NCBI RefSeq assembly: GCF_001267925.1
Contig: NZ_CP011409.1
Coordinates: forward strand, 4,092,001 to 4,156,000
Reading direction: 5' to 3'
DNA from: Herbaspirillum hiltneri N3
Lineage (GTDB): Bacteria; Pseudomonadota; Gammaproteobacteria; Burkholderiales; Burkholderiaceae_D
DNA: 64,000 bases
A program made the position numbers and the translations under genes. Numbering within the stretch: the first letter of the stretch is position 1; each line of letters begins with the position of its first letter. Positions 37,843-47,918 of this stretch are shown here, one piece after another. Under the pieces are notes generated by a model. That model was given only the letters and a program-made list of their open reading frames with translations, was not told the origin of the DNA and made no database searches.

Positions 37843-39441
37843 ATGCACGCGCTCGAGCTGGAAGTCATCGGCGCCGGCAAATCCTTCGGCGAATTCCGTG
37901 CGCTGGACGAGGTGTCGATCAGGATCAAGGCCGGCACCATCCATGCGCTGCTGGGCGAAAATGGTGCGGGCAAGAGTACGCTCGTCAAGGGCCTGGTCGG
38001 TTACAGCCCGCTTAACCAGGGCATCATCCAGGCCGACCGCCGCGAGGTGGACATCCGCGGCCCGCGCGTGCCGAACACGCTGGGCATCGGCATGGTGTAC
38101 CAGCACTTCACGCTGGCGCCGAGTCTGTCCGTGGCCGAGAATCTGTTGCTGGCGCGCGGCTTGGTGCGTTGGCGCATCCACTGGAATCTGGAGCGCCAGG
38201 TGCTGGAAGAATTCATGGAGGCGATGCCGTTCCGGCTCGACCTCGATCGTCTTGTCAGCAGCCTGTCCGCCGGCGAAAAGCAGAAGCTCGAAATCCTCAA
38301 GCAGCTCTACCTGCGCCGTCGTCTGCTGATCCTCGACGAACCGACCTCGGTGCTCACGCCGCAGGAAGCCGACGAAGTGCTCGGCCTCATGCGCGACCTC
38401 ACGCGCCGCGAAGAACTGACCGTGCTGATGATCACGCACAAATTCCACGAAGTCACCGCCTACGCCGACGATGTCACGGTGCTGCGCAAGGGGCGGCTGG
38501 TCGGCAGCGCGGCGGTAGCCGACACCAGTCCGGCCGAACTCGCCCATTGGATGATGGGACAGGCGCGCGTGGAAAAAGAAGCCGTGGCGCGGCCGCCCGT
38601 ACCCGCCGATGCGCCGGTCGGACTGAATGTGGATTCCTTGCTGGTGCTCAACGACCGCGGCGTCACCGCCGTCAATGCGCTCTCGCTGAAGGTCAGGCGC
38701 GGCGAGATCGTCGGCCTGGCAGGCATCTCCGGCAACGGCCAGAAGGAACTGGTGGAAGCCCTGCTCGGCCAGCGCCGCCGCTTGTCCGGCGAGGTGCAAA
38801 TCAACGGCGCCGATTACCGGGCCAGCCGCGCCGAAATGCGCGAACGCAAGGTCTTCGCGCTGCCGGAAGAGCCGTTGCGCAATGCGTGCATCTCCGGCAT
38901 GAATGTCGCGGAAAACATGGCATTGCGCAATTTCGACGTAGCCCCGTTTCGCCGTAGCGGCTGGCTGCGCTGGAGCGTCAATCGGGCGGCCATGCGCAAG
39001 CAGGCGCAGGCCCTGATCGCCGCTTTCAACGTCAAACCGCCGCTGCCGGAACGCGCCATCGGCACGCTCTCGGGCGGCAACGTGCAACGCGCCGTGCTGG
39101 CGCGGGAACTGGGCGACTCGACGCGGCAGGAAGATGCCGTCAATGTCCTGATCGTCGCCAATCCGGTGTTCGGCCTGGACTTCGCATCGGTCGCCGACAT
39201 CCATGCGCGCCTGCTGCAGGCGCGTGCGCTGGGCGCTGCAGTCTTGCTCGTCAGCGAGGATCTGGATGAGTTGCTGGAGCTGTCGGACCGCATCCTGGTC
39301 ATGACCGGCGGCGCCATCGTGTACGCCACTGAGGCCACTGAGGCCGCCGGCGCCGACCGCGCCGAACTGGGACGCTGGATGGCGGGGCATGGCGGACATG
39401 CGGAAGCATCGGCGCACAACGTTCACCTGGAGACCGCATGA
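37843..39441 (+). CDS. ABC transporter ATP-binding protein, duplicated nucleoside/ribose type
   Basis: A 532-residue ATPase with two ABC domains. Domain 1 has an intact Walker [10 protein letters not shown] (near residue 38), signature [13 protein letters not shown] (near 140) and Walker [12 protein letters not shown]. Domain 2 has the degenerate loop [10 protein letters not shown] (near 294) usual in this family, signature [16 protein letters not shown], and a weak Walker B ([13 protein letters not shown]). It pairs with the two BMP-type permeases, though biuH separates them. It starts 2 bp after biuH and its stop overlaps the next hydrolase (ATGA). Confidence 0.93.
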   Translation: MHALELEVIGAGKSFGEFRALDEVSIRIKAGTIHALLGENGAGKSTLVKGLVGYSPLNQGIIQADRREVDIRGPRVPNTLGIGMVYQHFTLAPSLSVAENLLLARGLVRWRIHWNLERQVLEEFMEAMPFRLDLDRLVSSLSAGEKQKLEILKQLYLRRRLLILDEPTSVLTPQEADEVLGLMRDLTRREELTVLMITHKFHEVTAYADDVTVLRKGRLVGSAAVADTSPAELAHWMMGQARVEKEAVARPPVPADAPVGLNVDSLLVLNDRGVTAVNALSLKVRRGEIVGLAGISGNGQKELVEALLGQRRRLSGEVQINGADYRASRAEMRERKVFALPEEPLRNACISGMNVAENMALRNFDVAPFRRSGWLRWSVNRAAMRKQAQALIAAFNVKPPLPERAIGTLSGGNVQRAVLARELGDSTRQEDAVNVLIVANPVFGLDFASVADIHARLLQARALGAAVLLVSEDLDELLELSDRILVMTGGAIVYATEATEAAGADRAELGRWMAGHGGHAEASAHNVHLETA

Positions 39442-40124
39442 TTACCGTCGATGCCATCCCTTACCCCTACCAGTTCGACAGCCGCCACACGGCGCTGGTG
39501 GTGATCGACATGCAGCGCGATTTCGTCGAGGAAGGCGGCTTCGGCAGCGTGCTCGGCAACGATGTGCGGCCGCTGACCACCATCGTGCCGACGGTGGCGA
39601 AACTGCTGGCGCTGGCGCGGGAAAACGGCCTGCTGGTCGTCCACACCCGCGAATCGCATTTGCCGGATCTGTCCGATTGCCCGCCGGCCAAGCTCAAACG
39701 CGGCAATCCCGCGCTGGGCATTGGCGACGAAGGTCCGATGGGACGCATCCTGGTGCGCGGCGAACCGGGCAACCAGATCCTGCCGCTGCTGGCGCCGCAA
39801 GACGGCGAACTGGTGATCGACAAACCCGGCAAGGGCGCCTTCTACGCCACCGGCCTGCATACGGAACTGCAAGCGCGCGGCGTCACGCATCTGCTGTTTG
39901 CCGGCGTCACGACGGAAGTCTGCGTGCAGACTTCGATGCGCGAAGCCAACGATCGCGGCTACGAATGCCTGATCGTCGAAGATGCCTGCGCCAGTTACTT
40001 TCCCGTCTTCCACCAGGCCACGCTGGCCATGCTGACCGCCCAGGGCGGCATCGTCGGCTGGCAAGCGCCGCTGTCGACCCTGCAAACCGCATTCAAGGAA
40101 ACCTCCGGAGAAACCACATCATGA
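39438..40124 (+). CDS. trtA: isochorismatase-like hydrolase, probable triuret hydrolase (TrtA-like)
   Basis: A 228-residue paralogue of the BiuH protein encoded at 37145. The triad is kept: D24 (VVIDMQRDF), K129 (IDKPGKGAF) and C162 (TTEVCVQTS). Q202 (AQGGIVG) matches the BiuH gating Gln. It differs around the active site: the NKRWRS stretch is replaced by AKLKRGN, and the BiuH region [10 protein letters not shown] becomes [11 protein letters not shown] recall a triuret hydrolase, TrtA, from Herbaspirillum that is a BiuH paralogue and works upstream of it; context and divergence fit. A second biuret hydrolase or another ureide hydrolase remains possible. It overlaps both neighbours by 4 bp. 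Confidence 0.7.
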   Translation: MITVDAIPYPYQFDSRHTALVVIDMQRDFVEEGGFGSVLGNDVRPLTTIVPTVAKLLALARENGLLVVHTRESHLPDLSDCPPAKLKRGNPALGIGDEGPMGRILVRGEPGNQILPLLAPQDGELVIDKPGKGAFYATGLHTELQARGVTHLLFAGVTTEVCVQTSMREANDRGYECLIVEDACASYFPVFHQATLAMLTAQGGIVGWQAPLSTLQTAFKETSGETTS

Positions 40125-40501
40125 GTCCGCAAGTCAATCTGCCGCATATCGTGGAAGAGGTGGCGCAGGCCTTCGCCGACTACGAACACGCCCTGCTGAT
40201 CCACGACGTACCCGCACTAGACCGCTGGTTCTGGTACGACCCGCAGACGGTGCGCTACGGCGTCGGCGAAATCCTGCTCGGCGGCGAAGCGATCCGCCAG
40301 TACCGCCGGAGCTGCGCGCCGGTACATCCTTCTCGCACGCTGCAGCGCACGGTGGTCACGACCTTTGGCAGCGACTATGCTACTGTCAGCACCGAGTTTA
40401 CCGGCGCGGACTCCGATAAAATCGGCCGCCAGATGCAAACCTGGGTGCGCATGGACGCGGGCTGGCGTATCGTCGCCGCCCATGTCAGCCTGATGCCGTA
40501 A
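40121..40501 (+). CDS. AtzH-like protein (formerly DUF3225, NTF2-like fold)
   Basis: A 126-residue protein that starts in the stop of the upstream hydrolase (ATGA). It matches the AtzH-like family: [42 protein letters not shown] at the N-terminus, then [25 protein letters not shown] and a C-terminal [17 protein letters not shown]. AtzH proteins sit in cyanuric acid and allophanate clusters, where a decarboxylase role on carboxylated ureides has been proposed. Here it may decarboxylate carboxybiuret after triuret cleavage; that is inference. It is last in the enzyme block, before the regulator. Confidence 0.85.
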   Translation: MSPQVNLPHIVEEVAQAFADYEHALLIHDVPALDRWFWYDPQTVRYGVGEILLGGEAIRQYRRSCAPVHPSRTLQRTVVTTFGSDYATVSTEFTGADSDKIGRQMQTWVRMDAGWRIVAAHVSLMP

Positions 40502-40542
40502 AACTCTTTCCGATTTCCCTTTTGTATTGACGACGTTCCGCC

Positions 40543-41235
40543 ATGACCGTAACTGCTGCAAATCCGCTCGCTGAACAGGTTTACAACCGGCTCAAGGAAG
40601 ACATCTTCAATTTCCGCCTGCTGCCGGGGGACAATTTCACCGAAACCGAAATGGCGCTGTCCTACGGCGTCTCGCGTACACCGCTGCGCGACGCCTTGTT
40701 CCGGATGCAGCGCGAGGGCTATCTGGACGTCGGTTTCCGCCGCGGCTGGAAGGTGCGGCCGATCGATTTCGACCGGCTCGACAATCTTTACGACCTGCGC
40801 ATCGTGCTGGAAATGGCCGCGCTGGAGCGACTGTGCCAGAACCCCGATCCGGCGCCCGGCCTGCTGGCGCTCAATGCCGTCTGGCTGGTACCCGAAGAAG
40901 AACGCGAAAGCGAAGCCGTCAAGGTGGCCGAGCTCGACGAGAGCTTCCACACCAACCTGGTCGCCGCCGCCGGCAATGAGGAAATGACGCGCATCCACAC
41001 GGAAGTGACGGAAAAGATCCGTATCGTGCGTCGCCTCGACTTCCTCAAGAAGAACCGCGTGCTGGCGACCTATGAAGAACACGGCAAGATCCTCAAGCTG
41101 ATCGCCAAGCGCAAGGCCACCGAAGCGCAAATCCTGCTGCGCGCCCACATCACGCAAAGCAAGCTGGAAGTGCGCAAGATCACGATCTGGATGCTGGCCG
41201 AGGCGCGTCAGGAACAACTGAAAACGCTGCCTTAG
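40543..41235 (+). CDS. GntR-family transcriptional regulator, FadR/FCD type
   Basis: A 230-residue regulator. Residues about 6-70 are a winged helix with the GntR pattern LAEQVYNRLKEDIFNFRLLPGDNFTETEMALSYGVSRTPLRDALFRMQREGYL. The C-terminal half is an all-helical FCD ligand domain with LDESFHTNLVAAAGNEEM and later His residues likely to bind metal. As the last gene of the ureide operon it probably senses a pathway intermediate and controls the operon from the dyad at 28882-28914. Gene position supports this; direct evidence does not. Confidence 0.9.
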   Translation: MTVTAANPLAEQVYNRLKEDIFNFRLLPGDNFTETEMALSYGVSRTPLRDALFRMQREGYLDVGFRRGWKVRPIDFDRLDNLYDLRIVLEMAALERLCQNPDPAPGLLALNAVWLVPEEERESEAVKVAELDESFHTNLVAAAGNEEMTRIHTEVTEKIRIVRRLDFLKKNRVLATYEEHGKILKLIAKRKATEAQILLRAHITQSKLEVRKITIWMLAEARQEQLKTLP

Positions 41236-41269
41236 CCGGCAGACGGTTCGTCCGCGGTCCCGCCGGATC

Positions 41270-41725
41270 CTACAGACGCAAACTCATGAACATGCTGCTC
41301 GGATCCTCGCAGTAAGTCCCGAACGGGCCGCAGTAAACGAACCCCACGCTCTCATAGAGTTGCCGCGCCGGCTTGAATGCATCGAATGATCCGGTCTCCA
41401 GACTGACACGCTCATAACCGCGCGCTCTGGCCTGCTCGAGAATATGCGTCAGCATCGCCCGGCCTGCGCCTTTGCGACGCAGCGCCTCGGGGGTGCGCAT
41501 GGACTTGATCTCGCCATGCAGGCTATCGAGCTCCTTGAGCGCGCCGCAACCAATCAGGGCCGGTCCCTCCCACGCCGTCCAGAACGTGATGTCCGGACTG
41601 CGCAGCTTGTCCAGATCGAGTGCATGCACGCTCTCGGGAGGCGATATCTCGCGCATATTGCGCAAATGCTCTTCGAGCAAGGCGTGAATTTCCGGGCGTG
41701 AAAGATCGTCGATTTCTATGTGCAT
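41270..41725 (-). CDS. GNAT-family N-acetyltransferase
   Basis: A 151-residue GNAT protein of unknown substrate. The acetyl-CoA loop is RRKGAGRAMLTHIL (near residue 84), preceded by GEIKSMRTPEA, and the C-terminus has PARQLYESVGFVYCGPFGTYCEDPSSMFMSL, common in small YhbS/YkkB-like acetyltransferases. It is convergent with the ureide operon and separated by only 34 bp, with no clear terminator between them. It faces away from ribF. Confidence 0.87.
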   Translation of the reverse strand: MHIEIDDLSRPEIHALLEEHLRNMREISPPESVHALDLDKLRSPDITFWTAWEGPALIGCGALKELDSLHGEIKSMRTPEALRRKGAGRAMLTHILEQARARGYERVSLETGSFDAFKPARQLYESVGFVYCGPFGTYCEDPSSMFMSLRL

Positions 41726-41956
41726 CGCTGCTTCCTCATGGGTGTATTTTGTGAAGCGAAATTCTGCCGGCGTCGACCATTATGCCAATGGACGGGCAGA
41801 ACGGGATTAATGGCTGACAATATTTCCCACGCAAAACAATTGCCGTTTTGTCATTTTTCCTAAAAAAAACCGATCTCGCCGGCCGGAACCGGCTTCCTCC
41901 GCCGCTTGTTTCCCGCCGTTTCGCCGCCAAATCAGGGGTAGGCCTTCGAAAACATT

Positions 41957-41962
41957 TATAAT
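41957..41962 (+). promoter_or_regulatory. candidate ribF -10 element
   Basis: TATAAT about 38 bp before the ribF ATG, with no convincing -35. It would give a short 5' leader with no room for an FMN riboswitch, and I saw no RFN-like fold in the 275-bp gap. Confidence 0.4.
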
Positions 41963-42000
41963 GGAAGGCTTTTGCAACGGCATCACTTTTAACCTCTTCC

Positions 42001-42978
42001 ATGAAGGTATTTCGCGGACTTCCCAATGCCGAATCGCGTGCGCCCTGCGCGCTGACGATCGGCAACTTCGACGGCGTGCACCGTGGCCACCAGGCGCTGC
42101 TGGCGCAGGTGCGCGAAGCGGCCACCCGCCTGAACCTGGATGCCGCCGTGATGACGTTCGAACCGCATCCGCGCGAGTTCTTCGCGCAGTTGGCCAGCAC
42201 CCCTGAAAAAGCCCCGCCACGCATCGCCAACCTGCGCGACAAGCTGCAATCGCTGTCCAACGCCGGTGTCGATCGCGTCATCGTCGAGCATTTCAACGCC
42301 AACTTCGCGGCCCTGTCGCCGCAAGACTTCATCGAAAAGATCCTGATTCAGGGCCTGCATGTGCGCTGGCTGCTGGTGGGCGAAGATTTCTGCTTCGGCT
42401 CGCGCCGCGCCGGCAATATCCAGACGCTGATCGAGGCCGGCAAGCAATACGGTTTTGAAGTGCACACCATGCCGAACGTGAACAACGACGGCGTGCGGAT
42501 TTCGTCGTCGGCGATCCGCGCGGCGCTGGCGAAGGCGGACTTCCCGCACGCGCGCCAGTTGCTGGGCCATGCGTATGCGATCTCCGGCCACGTGGTGCAC
42601 GGCAAGAAACTCGGCCGCACCATCGGTTTCCCGACGCTGAACATGCGCGTGAGCCACAAGCATCCGGCGCTGTCGGGCATCTTCATCGTGCAGGTGCACG
42701 GACTGGGCGACAAGCCGTTGCCGGCCGTCGCCAGCCTGGGCGTGCGTCCGACCGTGGATGACAGCGGTCGCGTGCTGCTGGAAACGCATATCTTCGATTA
42801 CAGCGGCGACTGCTACGGCAAGCTGCTGCGCGTGGAATTCCTGAAGAAATTGCGCGACGAAGAGAAATACGTCGACCTGCCGACATTGACGGCAGCCATT
42901 GAGCGCGATGCGCAACAGGCGCGTGCCTGGTTCAAGGAACAGGCGAGTTTCGCCGTGTCCGCCACCGATCGAATTTGA
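42001..42978 (+). CDS. ribF: bifunctional riboflavin kinase/FAD synthetase
   Basis: RibF makes FMN and FAD from riboflavin. The 325-residue protein has the N-terminal FAD-synthetase nucleotidyltransferase domain with TIGNFDGVHRGHQALL near residues 20-35. RISSSAIRAALA near 165 closes that domain. The C-terminal flavokinase domain has GKKLGRTIGFPTLNM near 202 and LPAVASLGVRPTV near 240. The length is usual. It begins the ribF-ileS-lspA-coaBC-dut block, a conserved betaproteobacterial arrangement. Confidence 0.96.
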   Translation: MKVFRGLPNAESRAPCALTIGNFDGVHRGHQALLAQVREAATRLNLDAAVMTFEPHPREFFAQLASTPEKAPPRIANLRDKLQSLSNAGVDRVIVEHFNANFAALSPQDFIEKILIQGLHVRWLLVGEDFCFGSRRAGNIQTLIEAGKQYGFEVHTMPNVNNDGVRISSSAIRAALAKADFPHARQLLGHAYAISGHVVHGKKLGRTIGFPTLNMRVSHKHPALSGIFIVQVHGLGDKPLPAVASLGVRPTVDDSGRVLLETHIFDYSGDCYGKLLRVEFLKKLRDEEKYVDLPTLTAAIERDAQQARAWFKEQASFAVSATDRI

Positions 42979-43084
42979 CGCTGGCCCGCCCCGCTCGCCG
43001 GCATTGATTCCCGGCGACGCTTCTTACCGTATCAACAGGCGCAGCAGCCTTCACCGATTTCCAGAATTTAACTGAAAACAACTT

Positions 43085-45979
43085 ATGTCGAACAACGAAT
43101 CCTCCAAGCCAAACAAGCCGGGCAAACCTGAAGGCAAGCCGGTCAGCAAATATCCGGTCAACATGACCGAGACCGCGTTCCCGATGCGCGGCGACCTGGC
43201 CAAGCGCGAGCCGCAATGGGTCAAGGAATGGCAAAGCAAGAAGCTGTATCAGCGCATCCGCAAGGCGTCGGCGGATCGTCCGAAGTTCATCCTGCATGAC
43301 GGCCCGCCGTACGCCAACGGTGAGATCCATCTGGGGCACGCCGTCAACAAGATCTTGAAAGACATGATCGTCAAGGCCCGCAACATGGCCGGATTCGACG
43401 CGCAATACGTGCCGGGCTGGGATTGCCACGGCATGCCGATCGAAATCCAGATCGAAAAGAAGTACGGCAAGAACCTGCCGGTGGCCGAAGTGCAAGCCAA
43501 AGCGCGCGCTTATGCCAACGAACAGATCGAGCTGCAAAAGAAGGATTTCATCCGCCTGGGCGTGCTGGGCGAATGGGACAATCCGTACAAGACCATGAAT
43601 TTCTCCAACGAGGCCGACGAGCTGCGCGCGCTCGGCACGATCCTGGAAAAAGGTTACGTCTATCGCGGCCTGAAGCCGGTCAACTGGTGTTTCGATTGCG
43701 GCTCGGCGCTGGCGGAAGCGGAAGTGGAATACCAGGACAAGCGCGACCCGGCCATCGACGTCGGCTTCCCGTTTGCGGAACACGACAAGATCGCCAAGGC
43801 CTTCGGCCTCTCCAAGCTGCCGACGGACAAGGGCTACATCGTCATCTGGACCACCACGCCGTGGACCATCCCGTCCAACCAGGCGCTGAACGTACACCCG
43901 GAATTCGACTATGCGCTGGTGCAGACCGAGCGCAACGGCGAACCGACCTTGCTGATCTTGGCCAACGACCTGGTCGAAGCCAGCCTGCAACGCTACGGAC
44001 TGGAAGGCAAGGTCATCGCCACCACCAAGGGTGAAGCGCTGTCGCTGATCGCCTTCCATCATCCGCTGGCGAAGGCCGATCCCGGTTACGACCGCTTGTC
44101 GCCGATCTACCTCGGCGACTACGTGACCGCCGACAGCGGCACCGGCATCGTCCACTCGGCGCCGGCCTACGGTATCGAAGACTTCGTCTCGTGCAAGGCG
44201 CACGGCATGAAGGATGACGACATCATCAGCCCGGTCATGGGCGACGGCCGCTACGCCTCGTCGCTGCCGCTGTTCGCCGGCCTGACGATCTGGGAAGCCT
44301 CCAAGCCGATCTGCGCCAAGCTGGAAGAAGTCGGCTCGCTGTTCAAGCTGGTGATGTTCGACCATAGCTACATGCATTGCTGGCGCCACAAGACGCCGAT
44401 CATCTATCGTGCGACGTCGCAATGGTTTGCGAGCATGGACAACACGCCGAAAGATGGCGGCAAGAGCCTGCGCGAAACCGCGCTGCAAGGCATCGAGGAC
44501 ACCGCTTTCTTCCCGGCATGGGGCAAGGCGCGCCTGCACGGCATGATCGCCAACCGTCCCGACTGGACGCTGTCGCGCCAACGCCAATGGGGCGTGCCGA
44601 TGGCCTTCTTCGTGCACAAGGAAACCGGCCTGCTGCATCCGCGCACGCCCGAACTGCTGGAACAGATCGCCCAGCGTATCGAGCAAGGCGGCATCGAGGC
44701 ATGGCAGGCTTTGGATCCGAAGGAATTGCTGGGCGATGAAGCCGACCAATACCTGAAGAACAAGGACACGCTGGATGTCTGGTTCGATTCCGGCTCGACT
44801 CATCAGACCGTGCTGCGCGGTTCGCACAAGCAGGAGTTGCAATTCCCGGCCGATCTGTATCTGGAAGGTTCGGACCAGCATCGCGGCTGGTTCCACTCCT
44901 CGCTGCTGACGTCCTCGATGCTGAACGGTCGCGCGCCGTACAAGGCGCTGCTGACGCACGGTTTCGTGGTCGACGGCGAAGGCCGCAAGATGTCGAAGTC
45001 GTTAAAAAACGGGGTCGAGCCGCAAAAGGTCGCCGACTCGCTGGGCGCGGAAATCCTGCGCCTGTGGGTGGCCTCGAGCGATTACTCCGGCGAGATCTCG
45101 ATCTCCGACGAAATCCTGAAACGGGTCACCGAAGCGTATCGCCGCATCCGCAATACGCTGCGCTTCCTGCTGGCCAACACGGCCGATTTCGACATGGCAA
45201 AGAACGCCGTGCCGGTTGCCGAAATGCTGGAGATCGATCGCTATGCGATCGCCAACATGGCCAACCTGCAGAAGGAAATCCTCGCGCATTACGAGACCTA
45301 TGAATTCCATCCGGTTGTCTCCAAGCTGCAGATGTATTGCTCGGAAGACCTGGGCGGCTTCTACCTCGACATCCTCAAGGACCGGCTGTATACCAGCGGC
45401 GTCGATTCGCACGCACGCCGTTCCGCGCAGACCGCGATCTGGCACATCACCCAGGCGCTGCTGCGCCTGATGGCGCCGACGCTGTCGTTCACGGCGGAAG
45501 AGGCATGGAGCTTCTTTGCCAGCAAGGAAGCATTTGCCGACAGCAGCGAAACCATTTTCACGCAGACGTATTACACGCTGCCGGAAGTGGCGCAAGCCGA
45601 CGCGCTGGTGGCCAAGTTCAACGTGCTGCATGAAGTGCGCGCCGCCGTTACCAAGCAACTGGAAGAAGTCCGCATCGCCGGCAACATCGGCTCGTCGCTG
45701 CAGGCGGAAGTCGAACTCAAGGTCAGCGGCGACAAGGTGGCGCTGCTGCAAAGCCTGGGCGACGATCTGAAGTTCGTGCTGATCACTTCGGCGGCCAAGG
45801 TCACTGCAGTGGCGGCGGAAGCGGACGAAGCTATTGTCGTTACGCCGTCGGCCAATCAGAAATGCGAGCGCTGCTGGCACTATCGCGCCGATGTAGGGTC
45901 ACACCCCGAGCACGAAGGCCTGTGCGGCCGCTGCGTCGCCAATCTGTTCGGCCGCGGCGAAGACCGCCACTTCGCGTAA
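43085..45979 (+). CDS. ileS: isoleucyl-tRNA synthetase
   Basis: A 964-residue class I synthetase charging tRNA-Ile, with editing of valine. Visible motifs are the HIGH-type signature in [20 protein letters not shown] (near residue 78), the [14 protein letters not shown] editing-domain entrance (near 256), and KMSKS in [13 protein letters not shown] (near 640). The C-terminal zinc knuckle is [12 protein letters not shown]...[10 protein letters not shown]. The length is typical of the bacterial type. It lies about 100 bp after ribF; lspA follows after a hairpin. Confidence 0.97.
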   Translation: MSNNESSKPNKPGKPEGKPVSKYPVNMTETAFPMRGDLAKREPQWVKEWQSKKLYQRIRKASADRPKFILHDGPPYANGEIHLGHAVNKILKDMIVKARNMAGFDAQYVPGWDCHGMPIEIQIEKKYGKNLPVAEVQAKARAYANEQIELQKKDFIRLGVLGEWDNPYKTMNFSNEADELRALGTILEKGYVYRGLKPVNWCFDCGSALAEAEVEYQDKRDPAIDVGFPFAEHDKIAKAFGLSKLPTDKGYIVIWTTTPWTIPSNQALNVHPEFDYALVQTERNGEPTLLILANDLVEASLQRYGLEGKVIATTKGEALSLIAFHHPLAKADPGYDRLSPIYLGDYVTADSGTGIVHSAPAYGIEDFVSCKAHGMKDDDIISPVMGDGRYASSLPLFAGLTIWEASKPICAKLEEVGSLFKLVMFDHSYMHCWRHKTPIIYRATSQWFASMDNTPKDGGKSLRETALQGIEDTAFFPAWGKARLHGMIANRPDWTLSRQRQWGVPMAFFVHKETGLLHPRTPELLEQIAQRIEQGGIEAWQALDPKELLGDEADQYLKNKDTLDVWFDSGSTHQTVLRGSHKQELQFPADLYLEGSDQHRGWFHSSLLTSSMLNGRAPYKALLTHGFVVDGEGRKMSKSLKNGVEPQKVADSLGAEILRLWVASSDYSGEISISDEILKRVTEAYRRIRNTLRFLLANTADFDMAKNAVPVAEMLEIDRYAIANMANLQKEILAHYETYEFHPVVSKLQMYCSEDLGGFYLDILKDRLYTSGVDSHARRSAQTAIWHITQALLRLMAPTLSFTAEEAWSFFASKEAFADSSETIFTQTYYTLPEVAQADALVAKFNVLHEVRAAVTKQLEEVRIAGNIGSSLQAEVELKVSGDKVALLQSLGDDLKFVLITSAAKVTAVAAEADEAIVVTPSANQKCERCWHYRADVGSHPEHEGLCGRCVANLFGRGEDRHFA

Positions 45980-45989
45980 GCATCAGGCA

Positions 45990-46023
45990 AGCCGGCGCAT
46001 GACAAAGAACATGCGCCGGCTTT
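45990..46023 (+). terminator. hairpin after ileS (weak terminator)
   Basis: A perfect 11-bp stem, GCCGGCGCATG/CATGCGCCGGC, is followed only by TTTCTCC. Probably a partial terminator or processing site inside the ileS-lspA unit. Confidence 0.6.
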
Positions 46024-46059
46024 CTCCTCCTATCTCATCCACGTCCGTATCCATCTCCC

Positions 46060-46569
46060 ATGGCTTCCAATAAAAAACGCCTCATGCCCAGCTCCAGCAA
46101 CAACAACAGCCTGCTGCCATGGCTGGGCATCTCGCTGATCGTGCTGCTGCTGGACCAGTTGTCCAAGATCACGATCGTCAAACTGTTCCACTACGGCGAA
46201 TCGCGTCCGGTCACCGGCTTCTTCAACCTGGTGCTGGTCTATAACAAGGGCGCCGCATTTAGCTTCCTGGCAGCGGAATCGGGCTGGCAGCGCCATCTGT
46301 TTACCGCGATCGGCATTGCCGCCGCGATCTACATCATCTACCTGCTGCGCAAGCATGCCGGCCAACGCATGTTTTGCTGGGCGCTTGCGCTGATCCTCGG
46401 CGGCGCGATAGGCAACGTGATCGACCGCATCGTGTACGGCCACGTGATCGACTTCCTCGACGTGTTCGTCGGCAACTGGCACTGGCCGGCGTTCAATATC
46501 GCCGATAGTGCGATCTGCGTGGGTGCGGTATTGTTTGTGCTGGATGAGTTGCGCCGCGTCGGCAAATAG
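46060..46569 (+). CDS. lspA: lipoprotein signal peptidase (signal peptidase II)
   Basis: LspA removes the signal peptide of diacylated prolipoproteins. The 169-residue protein has four membrane segments. Conserved boxes are LLLDQLSKI (D32), [11 protein letters not shown] and the two catalytic Asp: D122 in [10 protein letters not shown] and D149 in FNIADSAI. Length and order are normal. Homologous windows often place it next to ileS, as here. The start has no strong ribosome site. Confidence 0.96.
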   Translation: MASNKKRLMPSSSNNNSLLPWLGISLIVLLLDQLSKITIVKLFHYGESRPVTGFFNLVLVYNKGAAFSFLAAESGWQRHLFTAIGIAAAIYIIYLLRKHAGQRMFCWALALILGGAIGNVIDRIVYGHVIDFLDVFVGNWHWPAFNIADSAICVGAVLFVLDELRRVGK

Positions 46570-46672
46570 TGTCGAACGGCAAGGCCGCGGCAACTTGTTT
46601 GCATGGTTTCTCAGTTACTCAGTTGCTTAATTGCTGCGGTCGTCACGATTGAGTTCTATAAGGAGTAAGGCA

Positions 46673-47881
46673 ATGGATCTCGCTGGCAAAAAAATCCTTC
46701 TCGGCCTGACCGGCGGCGTGGCCTGCTACAAGGCCGCCGAACTGGCGCGCGGCCTCGGCAAGGCAGGTGCGTCGGTGCAAGTCGTCATGACGCAGGCGGC
46801 GACGCAGTTCATCACGACCATCACGATGCAGGCGCTGACCGGCAACACGGTCTACACCGACCAGTGGGATGCGCGCATCGGGAACAACATGCCGCATATC
46901 GATCTCACGCGCGGCATCGACGCGATCGTGATCGTACCCTGCTCTACCGACTTCATTTTCAAACTGGCGCATGGCGCATGCGACGACCTGCTCTCGACGC
47001 TATGCGTGGCGCGTCCGCACGGCGTGCCGCTGCTGATCGCCCCGGCCATGAACGTCGAGATGTGGCAAAACCCGGCGACCCAGCGCAACATCGCGCAGGT
47101 GAAGCAAGACGGCATCGTGCTGCTTGGCCCCGACTCAGGAGACCAGGCCTGCGGCGAAGTCGGTTACGGCCGCATGCTGGAACCAGCGCAACTGCTGGAA
47201 GAAATCATCGCGGCCTTTCAGCCCAAGTTGCTGGCAGGCCGCCGCGTGTTACTGACGGCAGGACCGACGTTTGAACCGATCGACCCGGTGCGTGGCATCA
47301 CCAATCTGTCATCGGGCAAGATGGGTTATGCCCTCGCCCGCGCTGCACGCGAAGCCGGGGCCGAGGTAGTGTTGGTATCCGGTCCGACGGCTTTGGACGC
47401 ACCGTATGGCGTGCGTCGCATCGATGTACGGACCGCGCAACAAATGCATGACGCGGTGTTTGCCAACGTGTCGGGACAGGATATCTTCATCGCGGTGGCG
47501 GCAGTGGCCGACTGGCGCGTTGCCAACGTCAGCGATCAGAAGCTCAAGAAAACCGCGGACGACGACAGCCTGCAACTGTCCTTCGAGCAAAATGCCGACA
47601 TCCTGGCCGACGTGGCGGCGTTACCGAAGCGTCCGTATTGCGTGGGTTTTGCAGCCGAGTCCGAAAACCTCGAACAGTACGGCGCCGCCAAACGCGTGAA
47701 GAAAAACATCCCTCTGCTGGTCGGCAACATCGGCCATCAGACCTTCGGTAAGAATGAGAACGCGCTGACGCTGTTCGACGACAAGGGCCATACCAGCCTG
47801 CCGCGCGCCGACAAACAGACGCTGGCGCGGCAACTGGTGCGCGAGATTGCGCATCGGCTGACGCAGACCGTCGCTCGCTGA
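46673..47881 (+). CDS. coaBC: bifunctional phosphopantothenoylcysteine decarboxylase/phosphopantothenate-cysteine ligase
   Basis: CoaBC performs two steps of coenzyme A synthesis. The 402-residue protein has an N-terminal FMN-dependent CoaC domain: [23 protein letters not shown], the active-site His in [27 protein letters not shown] and the catalytic Cys in [12 protein letters not shown] near residue 160. The C-terminal CoaB domain starts near 185 with [44 protein letters not shown] is an excellent ribosome site for the Met at 46673. Confidence 0.96.
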   Translation: MDLAGKKILLGLTGGVACYKAAELARGLGKAGASVQVVMTQAATQFITTITMQALTGNTVYTDQWDARIGNNMPHIDLTRGIDAIVIVPCSTDFIFKLAHGACDDLLSTLCVARPHGVPLLIAPAMNVEMWQNPATQRNIAQVKQDGIVLLGPDSGDQACGEVGYGRMLEPAQLLEEIIAAFQPKLLAGRRVLLTAGPTFEPIDPVRGITNLSSGKMGYALARAAREAGAEVVLVSGPTALDAPYGVRRIDVRTAQQMHDAVFANVSGQDIFIAVAAVADWRVANVSDQKLKKTADDDSLQLSFEQNADILADVAALPKRPYCVGFAAESENLEQYGAAKRVKKNIPLLVGNIGHQTFGKNENALTLFDDKGHTSLPRADKQTLARQLVREIAHRLTQTVAR

Positions 47882-47918
47882 TCCATCACAGACTTTCAAC
47901 TTCATTACTTTTGTTCCC

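Noticed and set aside
29141..41235. Cyanuric acid (s-triazine) degradation operon
   Set aside because: No cyanuric acid hydrolase or AtzE/AtzG-type amidase gene is in or near the operon; the enzymes present start at biuret or triuret.
41726..42000. FMN riboswitch in front of ribF
   Set aside because: No RFN-like conserved segments, and the gap between the -10 element and the ATG is too short.
42932..44959. A 675-codon minus-strand open frame opposite ileS
   Set aside because: A shadow of IleS, which has HIGH, KMSKS and zinc motifs on plus.
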